A DNA stretch of 64,000 nucleotides from Sycobia sp. Sy_11. Lineage: Eukaryota; Arthropoda; Insecta; Hymenoptera; Epichrysomallidae. The stretch spans positions 1,822,001 to 1,886,000 of the forward strand of contig JACCIC010000019.1 in assembly GCA_018907035.1 (NCBI GenBank). The letters are read 5' to 3'. The translations under genes were made by a program, and so were the position numbers. Below are positions 50,150 through 63,050 of this stretch, piece by piece (position 1 is the stretch's first letter; each line of letters begins with the position of its first letter). A model generated the notes under the pieces. It ran no database searches. It was given only the letters and a program-made list of their open reading frames with translations, and was not told the DNA's origin.

Positions 50150-50870
50150 ACACAAACTAAGAACAACAATGGAAGCGGGAGCGACTAAAACAGTACTTGA
50201 CAACAAAACAATAACCACATGTAATGTATATTTAAGTAATAAGAAAAACGTAAATGTCAAAGAACTAGCAGCCTAATATCTCCCCGCCCCTTTTCTTCTT
50301 CTGGGAGACATCAACAGCGAGAATACCGTCTGGGGCGCACAAAAAAACCTATGAAAGAGGTAAAATTATAGAAAACCTAATAACTAATAATGATTTCATC
50401 TTAATGAACAATTTAAATCCCATGCACTTCAACGTTATTAACCGGAAAAAGTAGTTCTATAGATTTGACGTTAACCTCTAATGACATTGCAAATAAAATT
50501 AAATGTCAAAGCTTAGAATACTTATTCAACACCAATCACTATCCAATAATCCTCCATTTAAATCAAGAATATACTCCTGTAGAAATACATACATCACGAT
50601 ACAAAAATTTCAGCAAGCAAACTCGCGAAAGTATAAAAAATTATGTAGTACCAAATTCATCGATTTAAATAAATATCTAGACGAACAAACAGAAATACGA
50701 AAGCTAGACATTGACATAATCATTCAAAAGCTCAACGACTTAATAAATGACTCGGCAAATCAAAGTATCCTGAAAAACCAAGGGCAAAACCCAAAGGCGC
50801 AATACACCATGGTGGAATGCAGAATGTGAAACAGCAATTAAAAACGCTAAGATAGATTTTTATGTATAGA
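50150..50870 (+). pseudogene. LINE endonuclease (EEP) fragment
   Basis: Readable blocks are TCNVYLSNKKN, then after a stop LPAPFLLLGDINSENTVWG (the GDxN catalytic motif), RGKIIENLITNNDF, SSSIDLTLTS and NHYPIIL (from the SDHxPI motif, Asp replaced by Asn). PWWNAECETAIKNAK, the usual linker before the reverse transcriptase, follows. Stops and at least two frameshifts separate the blocks. The family is the Jockey/R1-like apurinic endonuclease. Confidence 0.7.
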
Positions 50871-51175
50871 GTACTTTTTACTTAGATATTATTGAATTGC
50901 TTATGAAATCGGTTAAATTATTATCTCGGGCGAAGCCGAGACGGGGGATGTTAGTTGGTAATAATATGGAATATATATCTCAAATACTTCATATAAATAA
51001 TTAATGTAAATATATTATATAATATGTCACAAATGTATAAATTTTAAAAATTACATCATGTATATAGATGTAAGAACATATGTACCTACCTTTAAGTATG
51101 TCACTAATACCTACATGGGGATGCGACTGTAAATAAATAAATTAAACAAAATAAAAATAAAAAAAATAAATAAAC

Positions 51176-52468
51176 TGAGATATTGGAGAGGATAAGAATG
51201 AAAAAAAAAATACAAAAATGCGGCAACAACATCCTTGAGATGCGACCCATGCAAGATGTGGCTACGATGTCCTATATACGTCGAACACCCAAGGACTACG
51301 CATTATGTTTGCGCTGAAACGCCTATCCGTCGAAGTACGCGCGTGACTCGTAATCCATCCGCGCATGCCGGAAACACTGAGGTTTTGCTTTCGAATTTTC
51401 GATTTGCCACAAAGTGTTGACATAATGTGAATAACAAACAAATAATCTTTAATCAACTGGGCAAGGAGAGACAACGACAAGATTTAACGGATTTATTCCA
51501 GATTCAGTCAAGTAACTCCCATTACTTTCGAAATAATATTCCCCTAACCAAATGATGTAATTGGTTTGTTGACCGGCCCTGATCTGACAAGGATAAACAG
51601 ACCACGGACGATTTTCGACTTCAGCAGATGGAAAATACTATGGAGGTGTTGATTTTCTCACCCTCAAATTAAAACATAATTTTTTTTGACGGATCCGTAA
51701 TTACTTTTGCAATAGAAAAAAAAAACATCAAATCGTGTCATTCGAAATTAACAAAAAATTAATTCTGTTACAAATGTGAAATCGATTAAAATTGCAGAAA
51801 TTTTCGAAAAATATTATACAGCAAGTTTAAAAGTGTCCTTTTGTGGAGAATCTGTTTGATGTTTGAAAAATACATTTTAAGCGGTTACAAAAGAGTCTTT
51901 GAAAATTTTCACGTTACTCTGAATACATTTCACGGAAGAACTTGAAATTTTAAGTATTTACACTTGAATGCATACTCACATTAAAAAAATAAAAGAAAAA
52001 AAGTCCATTCGAAACGAGAACGGAATGGTCGTTTAATTAAATTTGTACTACAAACGATATTTTTTCTTGCCAGCGGATTATAGAAGTTTGTGTCATAATT
52101 AAAATGTTTTTATACGATTTATTTTTAATATTACATACACCCAAATATCATTTATCGTTTCATTATTGGGCCTAGTATATCATGGGAACTTTTTCAGTTT
52201 ACTTCCTCTTCATGAAAGTTTTAATGTAAAATTTCACGTTGGCGTAAGGAACGTTATTTTAATGTTAAACTTTTAGAATGAATACTGTAATATTAGTAAA
52301 GAATAATTACTTCAGTATATAAGTATAAGTATGGCAAAATTTGACATAAATATAGTCAGCTGTTTATGCTTGTAAGTCTTCTTAAACGTTGTAAAGTGAA
52401 TGAAAATACATCCATATCTGGATTTTACCCTCATTATTCTCCACCCGTACCGTACCTTAACTATAAAA

Positions 52469-52470
<2 letters not shown>
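51176..52470. other. AT-rich DNA after the LINE, no gene seen
   Basis: A 61-codon + ORF at 51235-51420, in a slightly GC-richer patch, is Arg/Cys/Thr-rich and unrecognised. The remainder is low-complexity. Confidence 0.45.
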
Positions 52471-52471
<1 letters not shown>

Positions 52472-52511
<40 letters not shown>

Positions 52512-52653
52512 CTCGTTTTCATTCGCTTTGTAGCCTGCAAAAATAACGAAACAGCTGCCGGAAAATTAATGTATCCGTTGAACTAGATTCAAGTGTCCTT
52601 TTTTCTTACTTCTTGAACGGAATTAATTATTTTTCATTTTTATTTTAATACAG

Positions 52654-52724
<71 letters not shown>
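52472..52724. repeat. (TA)n (52472-52509) and (CA)n (52657-52724)
   Basis: The CA array has about 34 uninterrupted units and is the longest CA run in the window. Confidence 0.95.
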
Positions 52725-52726
<2 letters not shown>

Positions 52727-52977
52727 TTAGCTCGGATAATAAAAATTTTTTTAACACAAAAAGTTAACACTCAAAAGTGATAGTGTAAGCGTTAACTTAT
52801 AAACTTGAAAATATTCTGAGGACCAGAAGAGTTAAACTTAGGGCTTGCGCTTACTTTCCAGGGTCTACGTTATATTTATATAATCGCAAAGGGCGAAGAG
52901 TGCAGGTGTGCAAAATGCCCTCGAAGCGCCACTTGCGCGCATCCCTATTATCGCGCATGGTATATACGGCTTTGCAG

Positions 52978-52978
<1 letters not shown>

Positions 52979-53052
<74 letters not shown>

Positions 53053-53087
53053 GACAGAGGGAGCGAGAGAGAGAAAGACAGAGAGAG

Positions 53088-53158
<71 letters not shown>
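52979..53158. repeat. Compound (TA)n-(GA)n microsatellite, ~180 bp
   Basis: TA to 53049 with one ACATA interruption, then a purine-rich bridge, then a perfect GA run 53093-53158. It is the longest compound array in the window and probably hypervariable. Confidence 0.95.
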
Positions 53159-53161
<3 letters not shown>

Positions 53162-53316
53162 GGGGCGAGAGCGAAAACGACCCAAGTTTTCTATAGTTCC
53201 CTTGTAGAAATTGCAAATTTATAAATACTATATAATACTATATAAGATTATATATATTATACGTTCCAAGAGTTGCTTTGTTAAAATTATACGAAGAGAA
53301 ATGAATTTTAACAGAA

Positions 53317-53349
53317 TGTGTGTGTGTGTGTGTGTGTGCGTGTGTGTGT
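53317..53349. repeat. (GT)n microsatellite
   Basis: About 16 GT units with one GC interruption. Confidence 0.9.
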
Positions 53350-53449
53350 ATATGTACTCAATTTGTGAATCTATAATGTCACGTACGGCGGAAAACTGAA
53401 GCGTTAGAATAACGGCGATATAAGGACAAGTTGGAAGGAAGCGAACTGT

Positions 53450-53528
53450 GGCATCGTTGGCTGCGCAGGAGAAGAGCATTTGGCGTGAAAACGAAAGGAA
53501 CCGGGTTCGATTCCCAACCGAGCAAGTA
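53450..53528 (+). other. tRNA-like / SINE-like fragment
   Basis: A perfect box-B element GGGTTCGATTCCC at 53503-53515 ends in CCAACCGAGCA. Upstream GGCT...AGAGCA resembles a D-arm and TTTGGCGTGAAAACGAA an anticodon-arm position. The 7-bp acceptor stem does not pair, the T-stem is only three pairs, and position 33 is not T. So this is not a functional tRNA; it fits a tRNA-derived SINE head or a decayed tRNA. Confidence 0.35.
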
Positions 53529-54055
53529 TCTCCAGGGTTTTCGCGTTTCTTCCAACTGTTTCTTGTTTATTTAATTATTTAAAGTTACTCGTTGAACAGA
53601 ATATAAATGTTTCGAGATTCTATATATATGTTTTATTTTAAATTCAGTCCGAATGAAGGAGCGAGGCGCCCGACTGCAGATGTTCCCAAAAAGTATATCG
53701 TGCAGAAATATCGTAAAATTCTGAGCGAACGAATATAAGAAAATATTACCTACAAGTGTAGAGCCGTATAAGAGGATGGATTCCTTCCGGAATGGATTGT
53801 GAAAAGTTTATAAATTATGATTTTTTTTTTAAATTAAAAATGAAATCATTTCCATCTTCTTGCTCTTTCTGTACTTCTCCTTTCAACATCTCTCTCCGAC
53901 GATACAAGCGAATTTTTCTAAAATAACATTTTTCAATTCTTCGATTGTATTGCAAAACGTTTCTTTCACGTAGAACTCAAAGCTCCGCAGTAATTTCTCT
54001 TAGCATTTTAACGGGCTTCTAGACAGCCCTGATTCGGTAACCTATTTTTGTGTAA

Positions 54056-54057
<2 letters not shown>

Positions 54058-54107
<50 letters not shown>

Positions 54108-54340
54108 TCCTTCTACCTTTTGCTCGGGCAGGTATATGTACCCGTCGAATGGAAACATTTTTGGTGAAAGCAGCCCTGGGCACCCTTTGAAATTGCGCAA
54201 CTACTTCCGCTAATTGAATATTCAAATGGTTTCCTCTCCAACGCGGTCTGTCGAAAGTCTTTAAGGCTTATATACGCTGCTTTACACATGAAAACGCAAT
54301 GCTTTACGATCCTAAACAACTTTAATGATTGGCATTAGTG

Positions 54341-54375
<35 letters not shown>
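54058..54375. repeat. Two (TA)n arrays
   Basis: TA at 54058-54104 and 54342-54375. They are the rightmost of the dense TA domain. Confidence 0.93.
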
Positions 54376-54381
<6 letters not shown>

Positions 54382-54859
54382 CACAAATAAAAATAAAGTT
54401 GAATAAAAGTTATAAAAATATGTGAAATGTTTGTTGTTAAACAGACGTCTTTATATAAACACTATCGCTGCAATGTTCACATTTATCAACACTTTAACAA
54501 TATCGCTTTCATCGTGATTTTTTCCTTAACCGCCACTCCGAAGAAGTTATAGAGATAAAACATCTATAGAGTATCATTTAAGGCGTTGTTGGAGTTAAAA
54601 TCTGATCGGGATCTATTAGGAAAATTTCATTATTTATTATGTAACAAGAAGTTCACTTAATCACTGTTTTGTTCATTGAAGTATATATAAATTGTTATAT
54701 TGTCAAGAATGTTCCTCTAACATCTCCTAATGTCGAATGTGAAAAGGGTCCTCTTTTACTTTTACTATATATTCTTCAGACCTTTCAACGATTTTATTTA
54801 TTTATATTTGATCTACTCTAATATGTCAACAGGATTTTCTTTTATCTGTTTTTTAAGGA

Positions 54860-55030
54860 ATAAAAAAAAAGTCGTAGACTTCTAGTTTAGGTGAATGAGG
54901 ATTATACACAAGTGGTATTTCTATATTGTTTGCTATAACTTACTCTCATCGACGAATGAATGCAGTGTATTGTCGTAGTAACAGAATGAATCTCCTATAC
55001 CGACGAAGATCTGTGCTTTTCTTTTAGATA
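54860..55030 (-). pseudogene. Mariner-like transposase relic
   Basis: The minus strand reads YYDNTLHSFVDESK (54980-54940), matching the second-Asp DN..H motif of mariner/Tc1 transposases. A frameshift is followed by NNIEIPLVYNPHSPKLEVYDFF, quoted in parts: NNIEIPLV, NPHSPKL, YDFF. These match the family's PPYSPDLAPxDFFLFP block. Stops interrupt what follows. The first catalytic Asp region and the terminal repeats were not recognised. The ORF at 55084-55293 on the same strand may be more of the element, but I cannot match it. Confidence 0.5.
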
Positions 55031-55299
55031 AATTCCTCTGAATTGCAACACATATTATCGACATTTCAAGCCATTCACAAAGTTTATTGCACAAAGGAAC
55101 GATCTAAACAAGGTTGTCCTTTAATCAACGGCTCCCCATTGAACGAAAAATAAACATTAACAACTACGAACTGCTCTCGATAGTCAACTATTTCATGTTT
55201 TTGTAAAAGCGGTAAAAATATTTTACTAACAATACCATCGGACAAAGGGCCGAAGCTCGCCCATTCCCTCTTAGAAAATCGCTGATTGGACAAAGCGAT

Positions 55300-56880
55300 T
55301 CCTTACTTTTGTATTCTCTATCGTTATAAACCCAAAAAAAATTCTTAATTGCAATAACGATTTATAGTCCTAGTTTGAAATTGAAATATAATTAAGTTAA
55401 ATTAAACAACAAGGATTTAAATTGATTTAAATACATCTTTTTTGTTTTAATTCAGCATTTGGTTGAAACAAATTATATTTTCATATTCTAATCAAATAGT
55501 TCCATGGACATCCGGTAACCAAATCTTAATTTCCATTTACTAACCTATTTTAGCATATTATACATGTAAATATGACCCGAATATTTAATACAAGGGAGTA
55601 TTTAACGGTACAGGGAAAATGTCATTAGCCCATCAGTCTCCACTCAAACGACTCGGCTCGATGCACAAACTGCGCTACTCGAAAAAGGGGCTCGTTATTT
55701 ATTTAACATTGTCAAGGGGAAAAACGAATTTCTCGCTCGTACAAAATGCAGAGAAGGCATTCTAAAGAGTCTCCGTTTACACTGAAATACTTGCGAGAAG
55801 GAAAGCTGCAAGCTGCGAATGCTCGAGGAGCAGTAAAAGAAATATGAAAATGTTTCTTGCCACTCCTGACATCACTCGCTCCGACCACTCGTGCTTTTTT
55901 CTGTGTATACTTTTGCGTATCATAGAGGGATTTGACTTTATTACCTTTCGCATCGAAAACTTGGGAAAATGCGCGGATGGGCGTACAGGAGCAATGCAAA
56001 ACTCAGACGTATAATTTTTAACTTATTTGCCATGTGTAGATTGCGATGGAATGATTGAGTTCAACTGAATCTCTGGTCATTTTTTCATAACTTGCAAAAA
56101 TCTCCTTTTGCTCTTTGACTCTCGTGGTTTTATTTTAAATATTAAGAAATTGCGATCAGTTCCTAGAAATGACGATATGTTCCGTTGAATTTATTTCAAT
56201 ATCATACTGTTTCAATAATCGCAACTGGAGAAGATATAGATTTAATGCATAAAATAATAAATTTGTTTTATATCCAAAAGTTTTCAGTTAAGAATATAGT
56301 TAAAGATATTTTTAATTAAATAATTAAATTGAAATAAACTGGCAAGAAAGTGTTATATTTTTCATTATATTTAGATTCATCTACAATAACATTTCATAGA
56401 ATATAGAACTTAATTATATTTTTTGCTAATAAGCAGTAATTTTTACTTTTGCTTTGGATGCCATTTTTTTATGCCTTCACTCAGTCATTTTGAGAAAACC
56501 ATTTAATATTTATAAGACATGGTCTGGTCTCTTTTAGAGTATTAATGAAGGAGCCTAAACTTACCAATATTCATGCTTGTGTTTTTTTAGATATGAACAC
56601 AAGAACACTTCAAAAATTTCCGAAATAAAATTTTTCAAAAATTCGATTTTTATTTATTATAAGTTAAACATATCACTATGTAGAATCCATAACCTAAAAT
56701 AATAATATATAGTTAAAATTCTAAAAGTGCAATTGTAAATTATTACTTATAGTTTTAAAGCTACACCATGTCGGAAAATATTGTATATTAAAAGGAGTAA
56801 ACAGAAAATTACATTATATAGCCAACACGTTTTTATTTTTGATCATTTTTGCCCCATCATGGGATGCAGTTAGAACAAAT
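55300..56880. other. AT-rich DNA, no supported gene
   Basis: A 95-codon minus ORF (55712-55999) in a slightly GC-richer patch is not recognised and has no splice context. The rest is low-complexity. Confidence 0.45.
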
Positions 56881-56888
56881 CTGTTTCA

Positions 56889-58640
56889 ATGTTTCGCTGT
56901 CCAACGAAATATCAGTTTATGAACAATACCAAAGTTCAAGTTCAAATAAAGAGAACCGATTTTAATAACGCATTACTAAAGAAATTGGTACCACTTATGT
57001 CTCGCCATATCCAGAGTGCAAGTACGTCAAAACAAAATATACCCGGCTTATCTTTTACAAACATCGCAGAAAGAAACATAACGAATGAGGTAGACAGGAA
57101 GATCGTAGGGCCTATGACGCAGCACAACAGCATTAACATATAAAAAATATTTGTAAATATAATCGTATAAAAAAGTAATCAACTAAACTTATTATTTAAT
57201 AAATTTAAAAAAGAATTTATTAAAAATGTTAATGAAAATTCAAATAAAAAAGACATAATTGGGGGCTCATATAGATTCCGATTTACAATAGTAGGATTAA
57301 AATCAAAACAGAATGAACGCAAGCCCATAGACAAACAATAAATTTCTGTAATAAATGTAAATTTATTAATATTTCACGGCACCTGGTAATAGTTCAGTTT
57401 ATTCCTAAAAAACCAAAATCCAGATATAGTAGCTATCAGTGAGACATAAATAAATAAAACCCATAAATTATCCTTTGAAAACTATAATATTGATAGAAAT
57501 GATAAATACAATGATGCAAATAGCAATACCTTACTAATAAAAAGGAAATATAGTATATTGTTCAACCATTTTTCTTTTTAAATATTAAAAACTGTTATCA
57601 TGAAAATAGATTTAAACAATAAAAAATACTAACAATTGTTAGTTTATATGCACTTTTCCACGGTAGATCTATATCAGTTTATTATTAAACTAAAATTGAT
57701 TACGCCAATAATAAATCCATGGTTTAAGGTCACTTTAACGTAAGACACCATATTGTACACTTTTTGACACATATTTTAATATATATATATATATATATAT
57801 ATTGTAAAATATAATAAAAATAAGACACATATTGTACACGGACAGCTTTTGTAATAGCCAAGTTTTCAACGTAGAAGAATATAGAAACCTAACCAATTCT
57901 GAATTTGATTTTTATTTACAGTTTAAACTGTTATAGAAAATTGTTCAAAACTTTACTCTTTTAATCATACTAAGAAACAAGTCAACAAAAATTGTAAAAC
58001 TAAATGAAGATAAGAGCGGATTGCTCGCTATGATTAATAATAAAGCTGAAATATTCCAGTTGAATACCGCTATAATTTTAATAAAAAAGAAAATTAATCT
58101 TGAGTTTAAAGGAGAAATTGTAGACAAAATTAAGTACAAAGAATATGTTAGCTTCTTTGCCAATTTAAATAGATTATTCAAAAATAATAGTATTGGCCAT
58201 TTTATTATTAAGAACTGTGAATTTGACTTTAGCATCATTCTTTCGTATTATTTTTAAATTATAACCATGCATTAAAAAATATCGATTCTGAAAGATTGAA
58301 ACCACTGAATAGCAATGAGTTTTACATAAACAACCATATATCTTGATCTCAAATTTTGTTGAATATCGATAATATTTTCACTAATATAGAAAAGTTAACA
58401 TAGCTTCTAAAACACATAAAAAATATGCTTCATTGGAATTGATGAAATTCCGAACATAGTACTGAAAGATATCCTAATAATTAAAATGATTAAATTGTAT
58501 TGTATTTTATTTATGAATATTATTGATTATAGCTAATTTTTGCTCGTTCGAGCATGGCAGGAACACCTATTTTTAGCAGACTAGACAATTTAAGACCTAT
58601 TCGCTCATTACCGCATGTATAAACTTAAATATAAATAAGT
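56889..58640 (+). mobile_element. Second degenerate Jockey-like LINE
   Basis: Recognisable + strand pieces in the expected order are NPDIVAISET followed by a stop where Trp is usual (57418-57450, the endonuclease Glu motif) and FENYNIDRND. ILTIVSLYAPFP follows (57625-57660), then GIDEIPNIVLKDI (58435-58473, start of the reverse transcriptase) and DNLRPIRSLP (58584-58612, from the RT NYRPISLL block). An 84-codon ORF at 56889-57143 may be ORF1 but is not clearly matched. A (TA)n array interrupts at 57779-57801. There are many stops and frameshifts. The element is older than the one at 49720 by visible decay. Confidence 0.6.
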
Positions 58641-59235
58641 TTACCTTTCCAAATTATATTGCATAAGCATTATTAATTTAATAATCTCTTCTTTTTCCCC
58701 TTTTTAAGCTGTATTTGCGTAGCTAGTTTTTTATATATAAGAATTTTTCTAGCATTGCACTATTATAAAATATTATTGTTTTATCAACAAATGCATGTTA
58801 TAATTTTATGAATATAAGAAACACATTAGATAATTGCAAAAGCGTGATCTTTACATCTCCATTTTGAAAAAAATATTATGTATTTTGGTTTTTTTTTATG
58901 TTTCTATGCACTACGCACATGTATATAATTTGCTTAAGTAAAGCATCTTCTTAAATAAATAAAAAAAAAAGGAGGCAACCAGACGCATTATCGCCGGCGC
59001 TGATCCGCCGGAAGGTCAAAAAAGCTGTTCCCATGCACTTCGGTCAAAAACTTTCACCGGGCGCATACATTATACATCCACATACGTACACGTTCTTACG
59101 GTACGAGGCAGCCGAGCAGCCGTGGAAAAAAAAAACATCCGTGCGTATAATGTAAAACAACGCGCGAACCGCTTCCTAACGAGAGCCTCACTCCCTCGCA
59201 CGTGTGGATTCATCGAGTGAATTTATATGCGGTTT

Positions 59236-59270
<35 letters not shown>

Positions 59271-62200
59271 GAGAGAAAGAGAGAGGGAGAGTTTGAGCTC
59301 TTTCACTCTTCCTCTTTCTCTCTTATTCGTTCGCTCGCTATACAAGCGCGCACAATGCGCTCGTCCCTCTTTCGCGCTTCCCCCGCGCTGCTGAAGCGAC
59401 GAAAACGATAATGACGAGCTGCGATGCACGCGAGGAAGCGCGCACTGGGACCGTCGAATTCGCGTTCTACGCGCGATGCTCGATTTTTTTCTCTCTCTCT
59501 CTCTCCCTCATACGTATACGCGATATTTGCACGATATTTTCATTTATAGCTGCCGTTTCTTGCGACTGACGCGTGGACCGCACGATTATCATCCGTGCTT
59601 GTGCTTTCATTCTGTTAGCTCGTAACGATGTTTTCAATTTTTTGATCTTTTGCGCAGGCCGAGGTACCGCGCTGGACTTTCACTCTTGGCTGCTTGCTAT
59701 TGATATTGTTGGAAAAAAAAAACGTTTTTTGGGAGTCGCGGTTGCATTTAAACCTAGGCGGATAAAATGCGTGCCTACAGCCAAGTTAGCTGTAAAATAA
59801 ATCTTTTGTACAGGCGTACGTAACAAAAATGGAACATGCAGATTAAATTTTAATGCAGAATTAATAATTTATGGTCATTATATTCTATATTAAAAGACGT
59901 AGTTGCATCTGATTGTGATAAAAAAACGTCTTCGATTCGAAATGGAATTTTTAATACGAGATCAAAAATCACGAGACGGTTCGTAAAAAGACGTTTTATT
60001 TTTAAAAATATTGCACAAATTCTCTCCATGAATTTATATTCTCCCCTGCTACCTTCACGTATTTTCAATCGTTCTTTTTCTGCCCAGCAAAGAAATGCGA
60101 GCATTTCCAGTCTCTCTTTTGATGAATATTTAAGAGCGATTTAAATCGTGTTCTTTTTAAGACGGACTCGATCTTCGGAAACAGGAAAAAGTCACAGGCT
60201 GCTAAGACAAGCGAGCACGATAGAAGAGTCAGGCATTTCGGTGTCTCTAGCTAACGACTAAATAACGCCTCGCAGACAGTGCGATACGGACACTTACGCT
60301 GTCTCGTTTATGGTACACGATTTATTTTTTCACAACTCCGGCCACTTTTTACTTACTTTACCTGCGCGTAAAATTTTTCTGACAGTTTAATTATCCGGCG
60401 ATTACGGCCTCGTTCACCGTTCGATTGTTCATTTAAGATGATTACCATGGACAATGTCAGTGATTTTGGCGACTGTTTTTCGAAGTTTAAACAGAGACTG
60501 ATTGGCCCGCATATTAGTTTGCATCTTTGAAGCTTTCTGAATTTTCAGAAAATCGTTCATATTTATTTCAAACGCATGTACAGAAGATAGATAATTTTTA
60601 TCACAGTCCCTTATGAATAATCAATAAGCTCAATATACAATCGGAGTTTTATGAATTTCACAAAAACTATGATATTGATCCATTCTTCTTGTTTTCATGT
60701 TGTGAGAAAAACGCATTTATTTGTAATTTTTTGAGCAAAACTTCTTTAACATTGTTTTGACGTGAACAATTAAAATTCAAAATACACAATAAAAGAAACA
60801 CGAACAATATTAATGCTGTGTATCTGCAGTATACCTTTCTTCATTAATGCCATATTCTAATCTATGAAAAATATTGAAAGAAATCGATATTATTAAACTA
60901 AACACATATTTTGACAAACATATTCTATAGTTTATGAAAATAACATTGACCGGTACACAGCAAGGACATTATCCATACTTCATCCAAATTTATTATTTTG
61001 TATTCATGACTGTTGAGAGAAGGTTTACACATTTCTCGAACTCATAAAAGGGAATTGAGAACTTATTATGATTAAACAAAATTATGATTTGAAACTTAAT
61101 TTTCTAATTTTTCATGAAAAGTTCTTTCAATACTTTATCTGCATTTATGAAAATCCAGAGATAATTGAAAATTGGGGGCAGCCATTGCATATATTCTAAT
61201 CGTTCAGAAGTATAATTTTAACATAAATAATTTATGAGATATTTTCAGGAAAGCCAAATCATTTTCTCCAAAGCACAGATTTTTTTTCTTTATAATTATT
61301 CAGGATACAGTTTTTTAAGAATAGTTATATAATGAAACTTTGAAAGATATCTATATTTTATCCGCATTAACGGTTCAGTTACTTTATGGCAGTAGCAAAC
61401 ATCATTAATCTTAAATTTATTAAAGCATTAAATTTTTAACTAGTTTGCAAAATTGCTTAAAAGCTATTTTGATTATTGATTTCAACTAAATACATAAATA
61501 AGCGAAATAAAAATCGTTTAAGAGTATAGCATAAAATTTTTAACTAATATATAAATGTAAAATAATGATCATGAAAGATTTTTTCTACATTAAATGATCA
61601 AAGAAATAATGGTCATTAGATCATAGACACTGTTGAAAAAATTGAAAACATTGTGACAGATTTGCAATTATTATATTCACACAATTAGAAAAATATTAAA
61701 GCATTAAAATTTTTCTGATTTATATTAACATTTATATTAACATATAGCGAACTTTGATTATGCAATTGAAACAAAACTTTATTTCTCCTTTTCAGATTTA
61801 TTTTCCCCCTATTTGTGCAATGCACTTAAATAAGGAAAAATGAACTTTCCAGGATTGTGTGGAATTCACGCATATATGAAATAATTAAAACTAAGGACAG
61901 AAGAAATGACATTAAAATTTTCTCCGGAAGATTTGAAAGTAATTTCTTTGGAATTATCCTGAAAAGAATAAAATAAAATCTATGCAAACATTTACTCTTG
62001 TTACCCTTCTATTACCTTACCCTCCTATATTTAAAATAAATTATTTTTCAGTATTCGACAATAAATATGTATCAATAGTCCGATACCATTCCTAATATTG
62101 CTTAATAAACAAAAATCATTCCAATGTTATTCAGTGTAATTTTGTCTTTGAAAACAGCGTGGCTATCAAAATAGCTGGTAAAACATAATCATAAATTCGT

Positions 62201-62660
62201 ATTTTGTAAAATTAACCGAGTGTCTTTTATTTATTTAATAACACCTTTTTATTTGACTATTCTTAATTGCGAATCTTTTCTAGATGTCTACAATATGATT
62301 GTATATATTATTTTTGTTATACTGTTAATATTATTTTATTGTTATTAGCCATATTGTTGAGACAGTTTTTATTTAGATTCATACTTATATAAATGTGATT
62401 TACATTAAGTTTTGTTGGCATTATTGACATCACAAGTGCGGACATACGTATGATTATATAAAATATACTACGATACGATACGATTATAGAAAAGTATACT
62501 ATGATGCGACAATCGCGACGCCTATGTGAAACTGCAGCGCTTCATCTCAAACAAATCTATACTCATTCCATCTCGATCGCTCGTCACCTTCGGACGCTCT
62601 GTGAGCTCCTCGTGTGCATATTAATAAACTATATATTAATTAATTGGACAACCTCAGCGT
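58641..62660. other. Intergenic DNA with one GC-rich island
   Basis: 58975-59480 is CpG-rich with (GA)n at 59238-59268 and could be a promoter, but no gene is attached. From 59.9 kb rightwards the sequence is AT-rich without arrays or recognisable genes. Confidence 0.45.
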
Positions 62661-62664
62661 ATCT

Positions 62665-62960
62665 TCAATTGGGTAAAGGTGGTGGGGACAGGCAGATTGC
62701 GCTTTATTAATAAAGAGTTTTTTCAGCTAATATATTTTTATTTCAGATTAGTCTACGGGGGTGATTTTAAACAAGGACAGTTTGACTCTCATTATAATTT
62801 TCAATTAATTATATATTGATATATATTAGTATTGACATAAATATATATTGATATCATTATGTGCTCATTTCAATTTATTTACTTGGACTGTAAGACCAAT
62901 AGAAATATTTATTAATTTATCTAAATACAGTCGACATAAGCACAATTAAAGTATTTTAAA
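62665..62960 (+). repeat. Dispersed repeat, copy 2
   Basis: Diverged copy of 17365-17690 in the same orientation. It begins near GTGGTGGGGACAGG and ends at ACAGTCGACATAA. The hammerhead-like motif found upstream of copy 1 is not visible upstream of this copy. Confidence 0.7.
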
Positions 62961-62974
62961 CTATATCTTTGAAG

Positions 62975-62978
<4 letters not shown>

Positions 62979-63031
<53 letters not shown>

Positions 63032-63050
63032 CACACACACATACACACAC
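62979..63050. repeat. (TA)n followed by (CA)n
   Basis: TA run to 63027, then short CA/CATA variants, directly after dispersed-repeat copy 2. Confidence 0.92.

Larger units (their letters stand above)
49720..51175 (+). mobile_element. Degenerate Jockey-like non-LTR retrotransposon (LINE)
   Basis: A 5'-UTR-like leader, an ORF1 fragment (49829-50115), an endonuclease fragment and the first residues after it (to about 50870), then a 3' UTR ending in an AAATAAATAAATT-type tail near 51175. The second half of ORF1, the start of the endonuclease and all of the reverse transcriptase are missing. The element is therefore internally deleted and carries stops and frameshifts. It is dead and could not move unaided. 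Confidence 0.75.

Noticed and set aside
53450..53528. Functional tRNA gene
   Set aside because: The acceptor stem does not pair, the T-stem is broken, and no standard anticodon loop with T33 exists.
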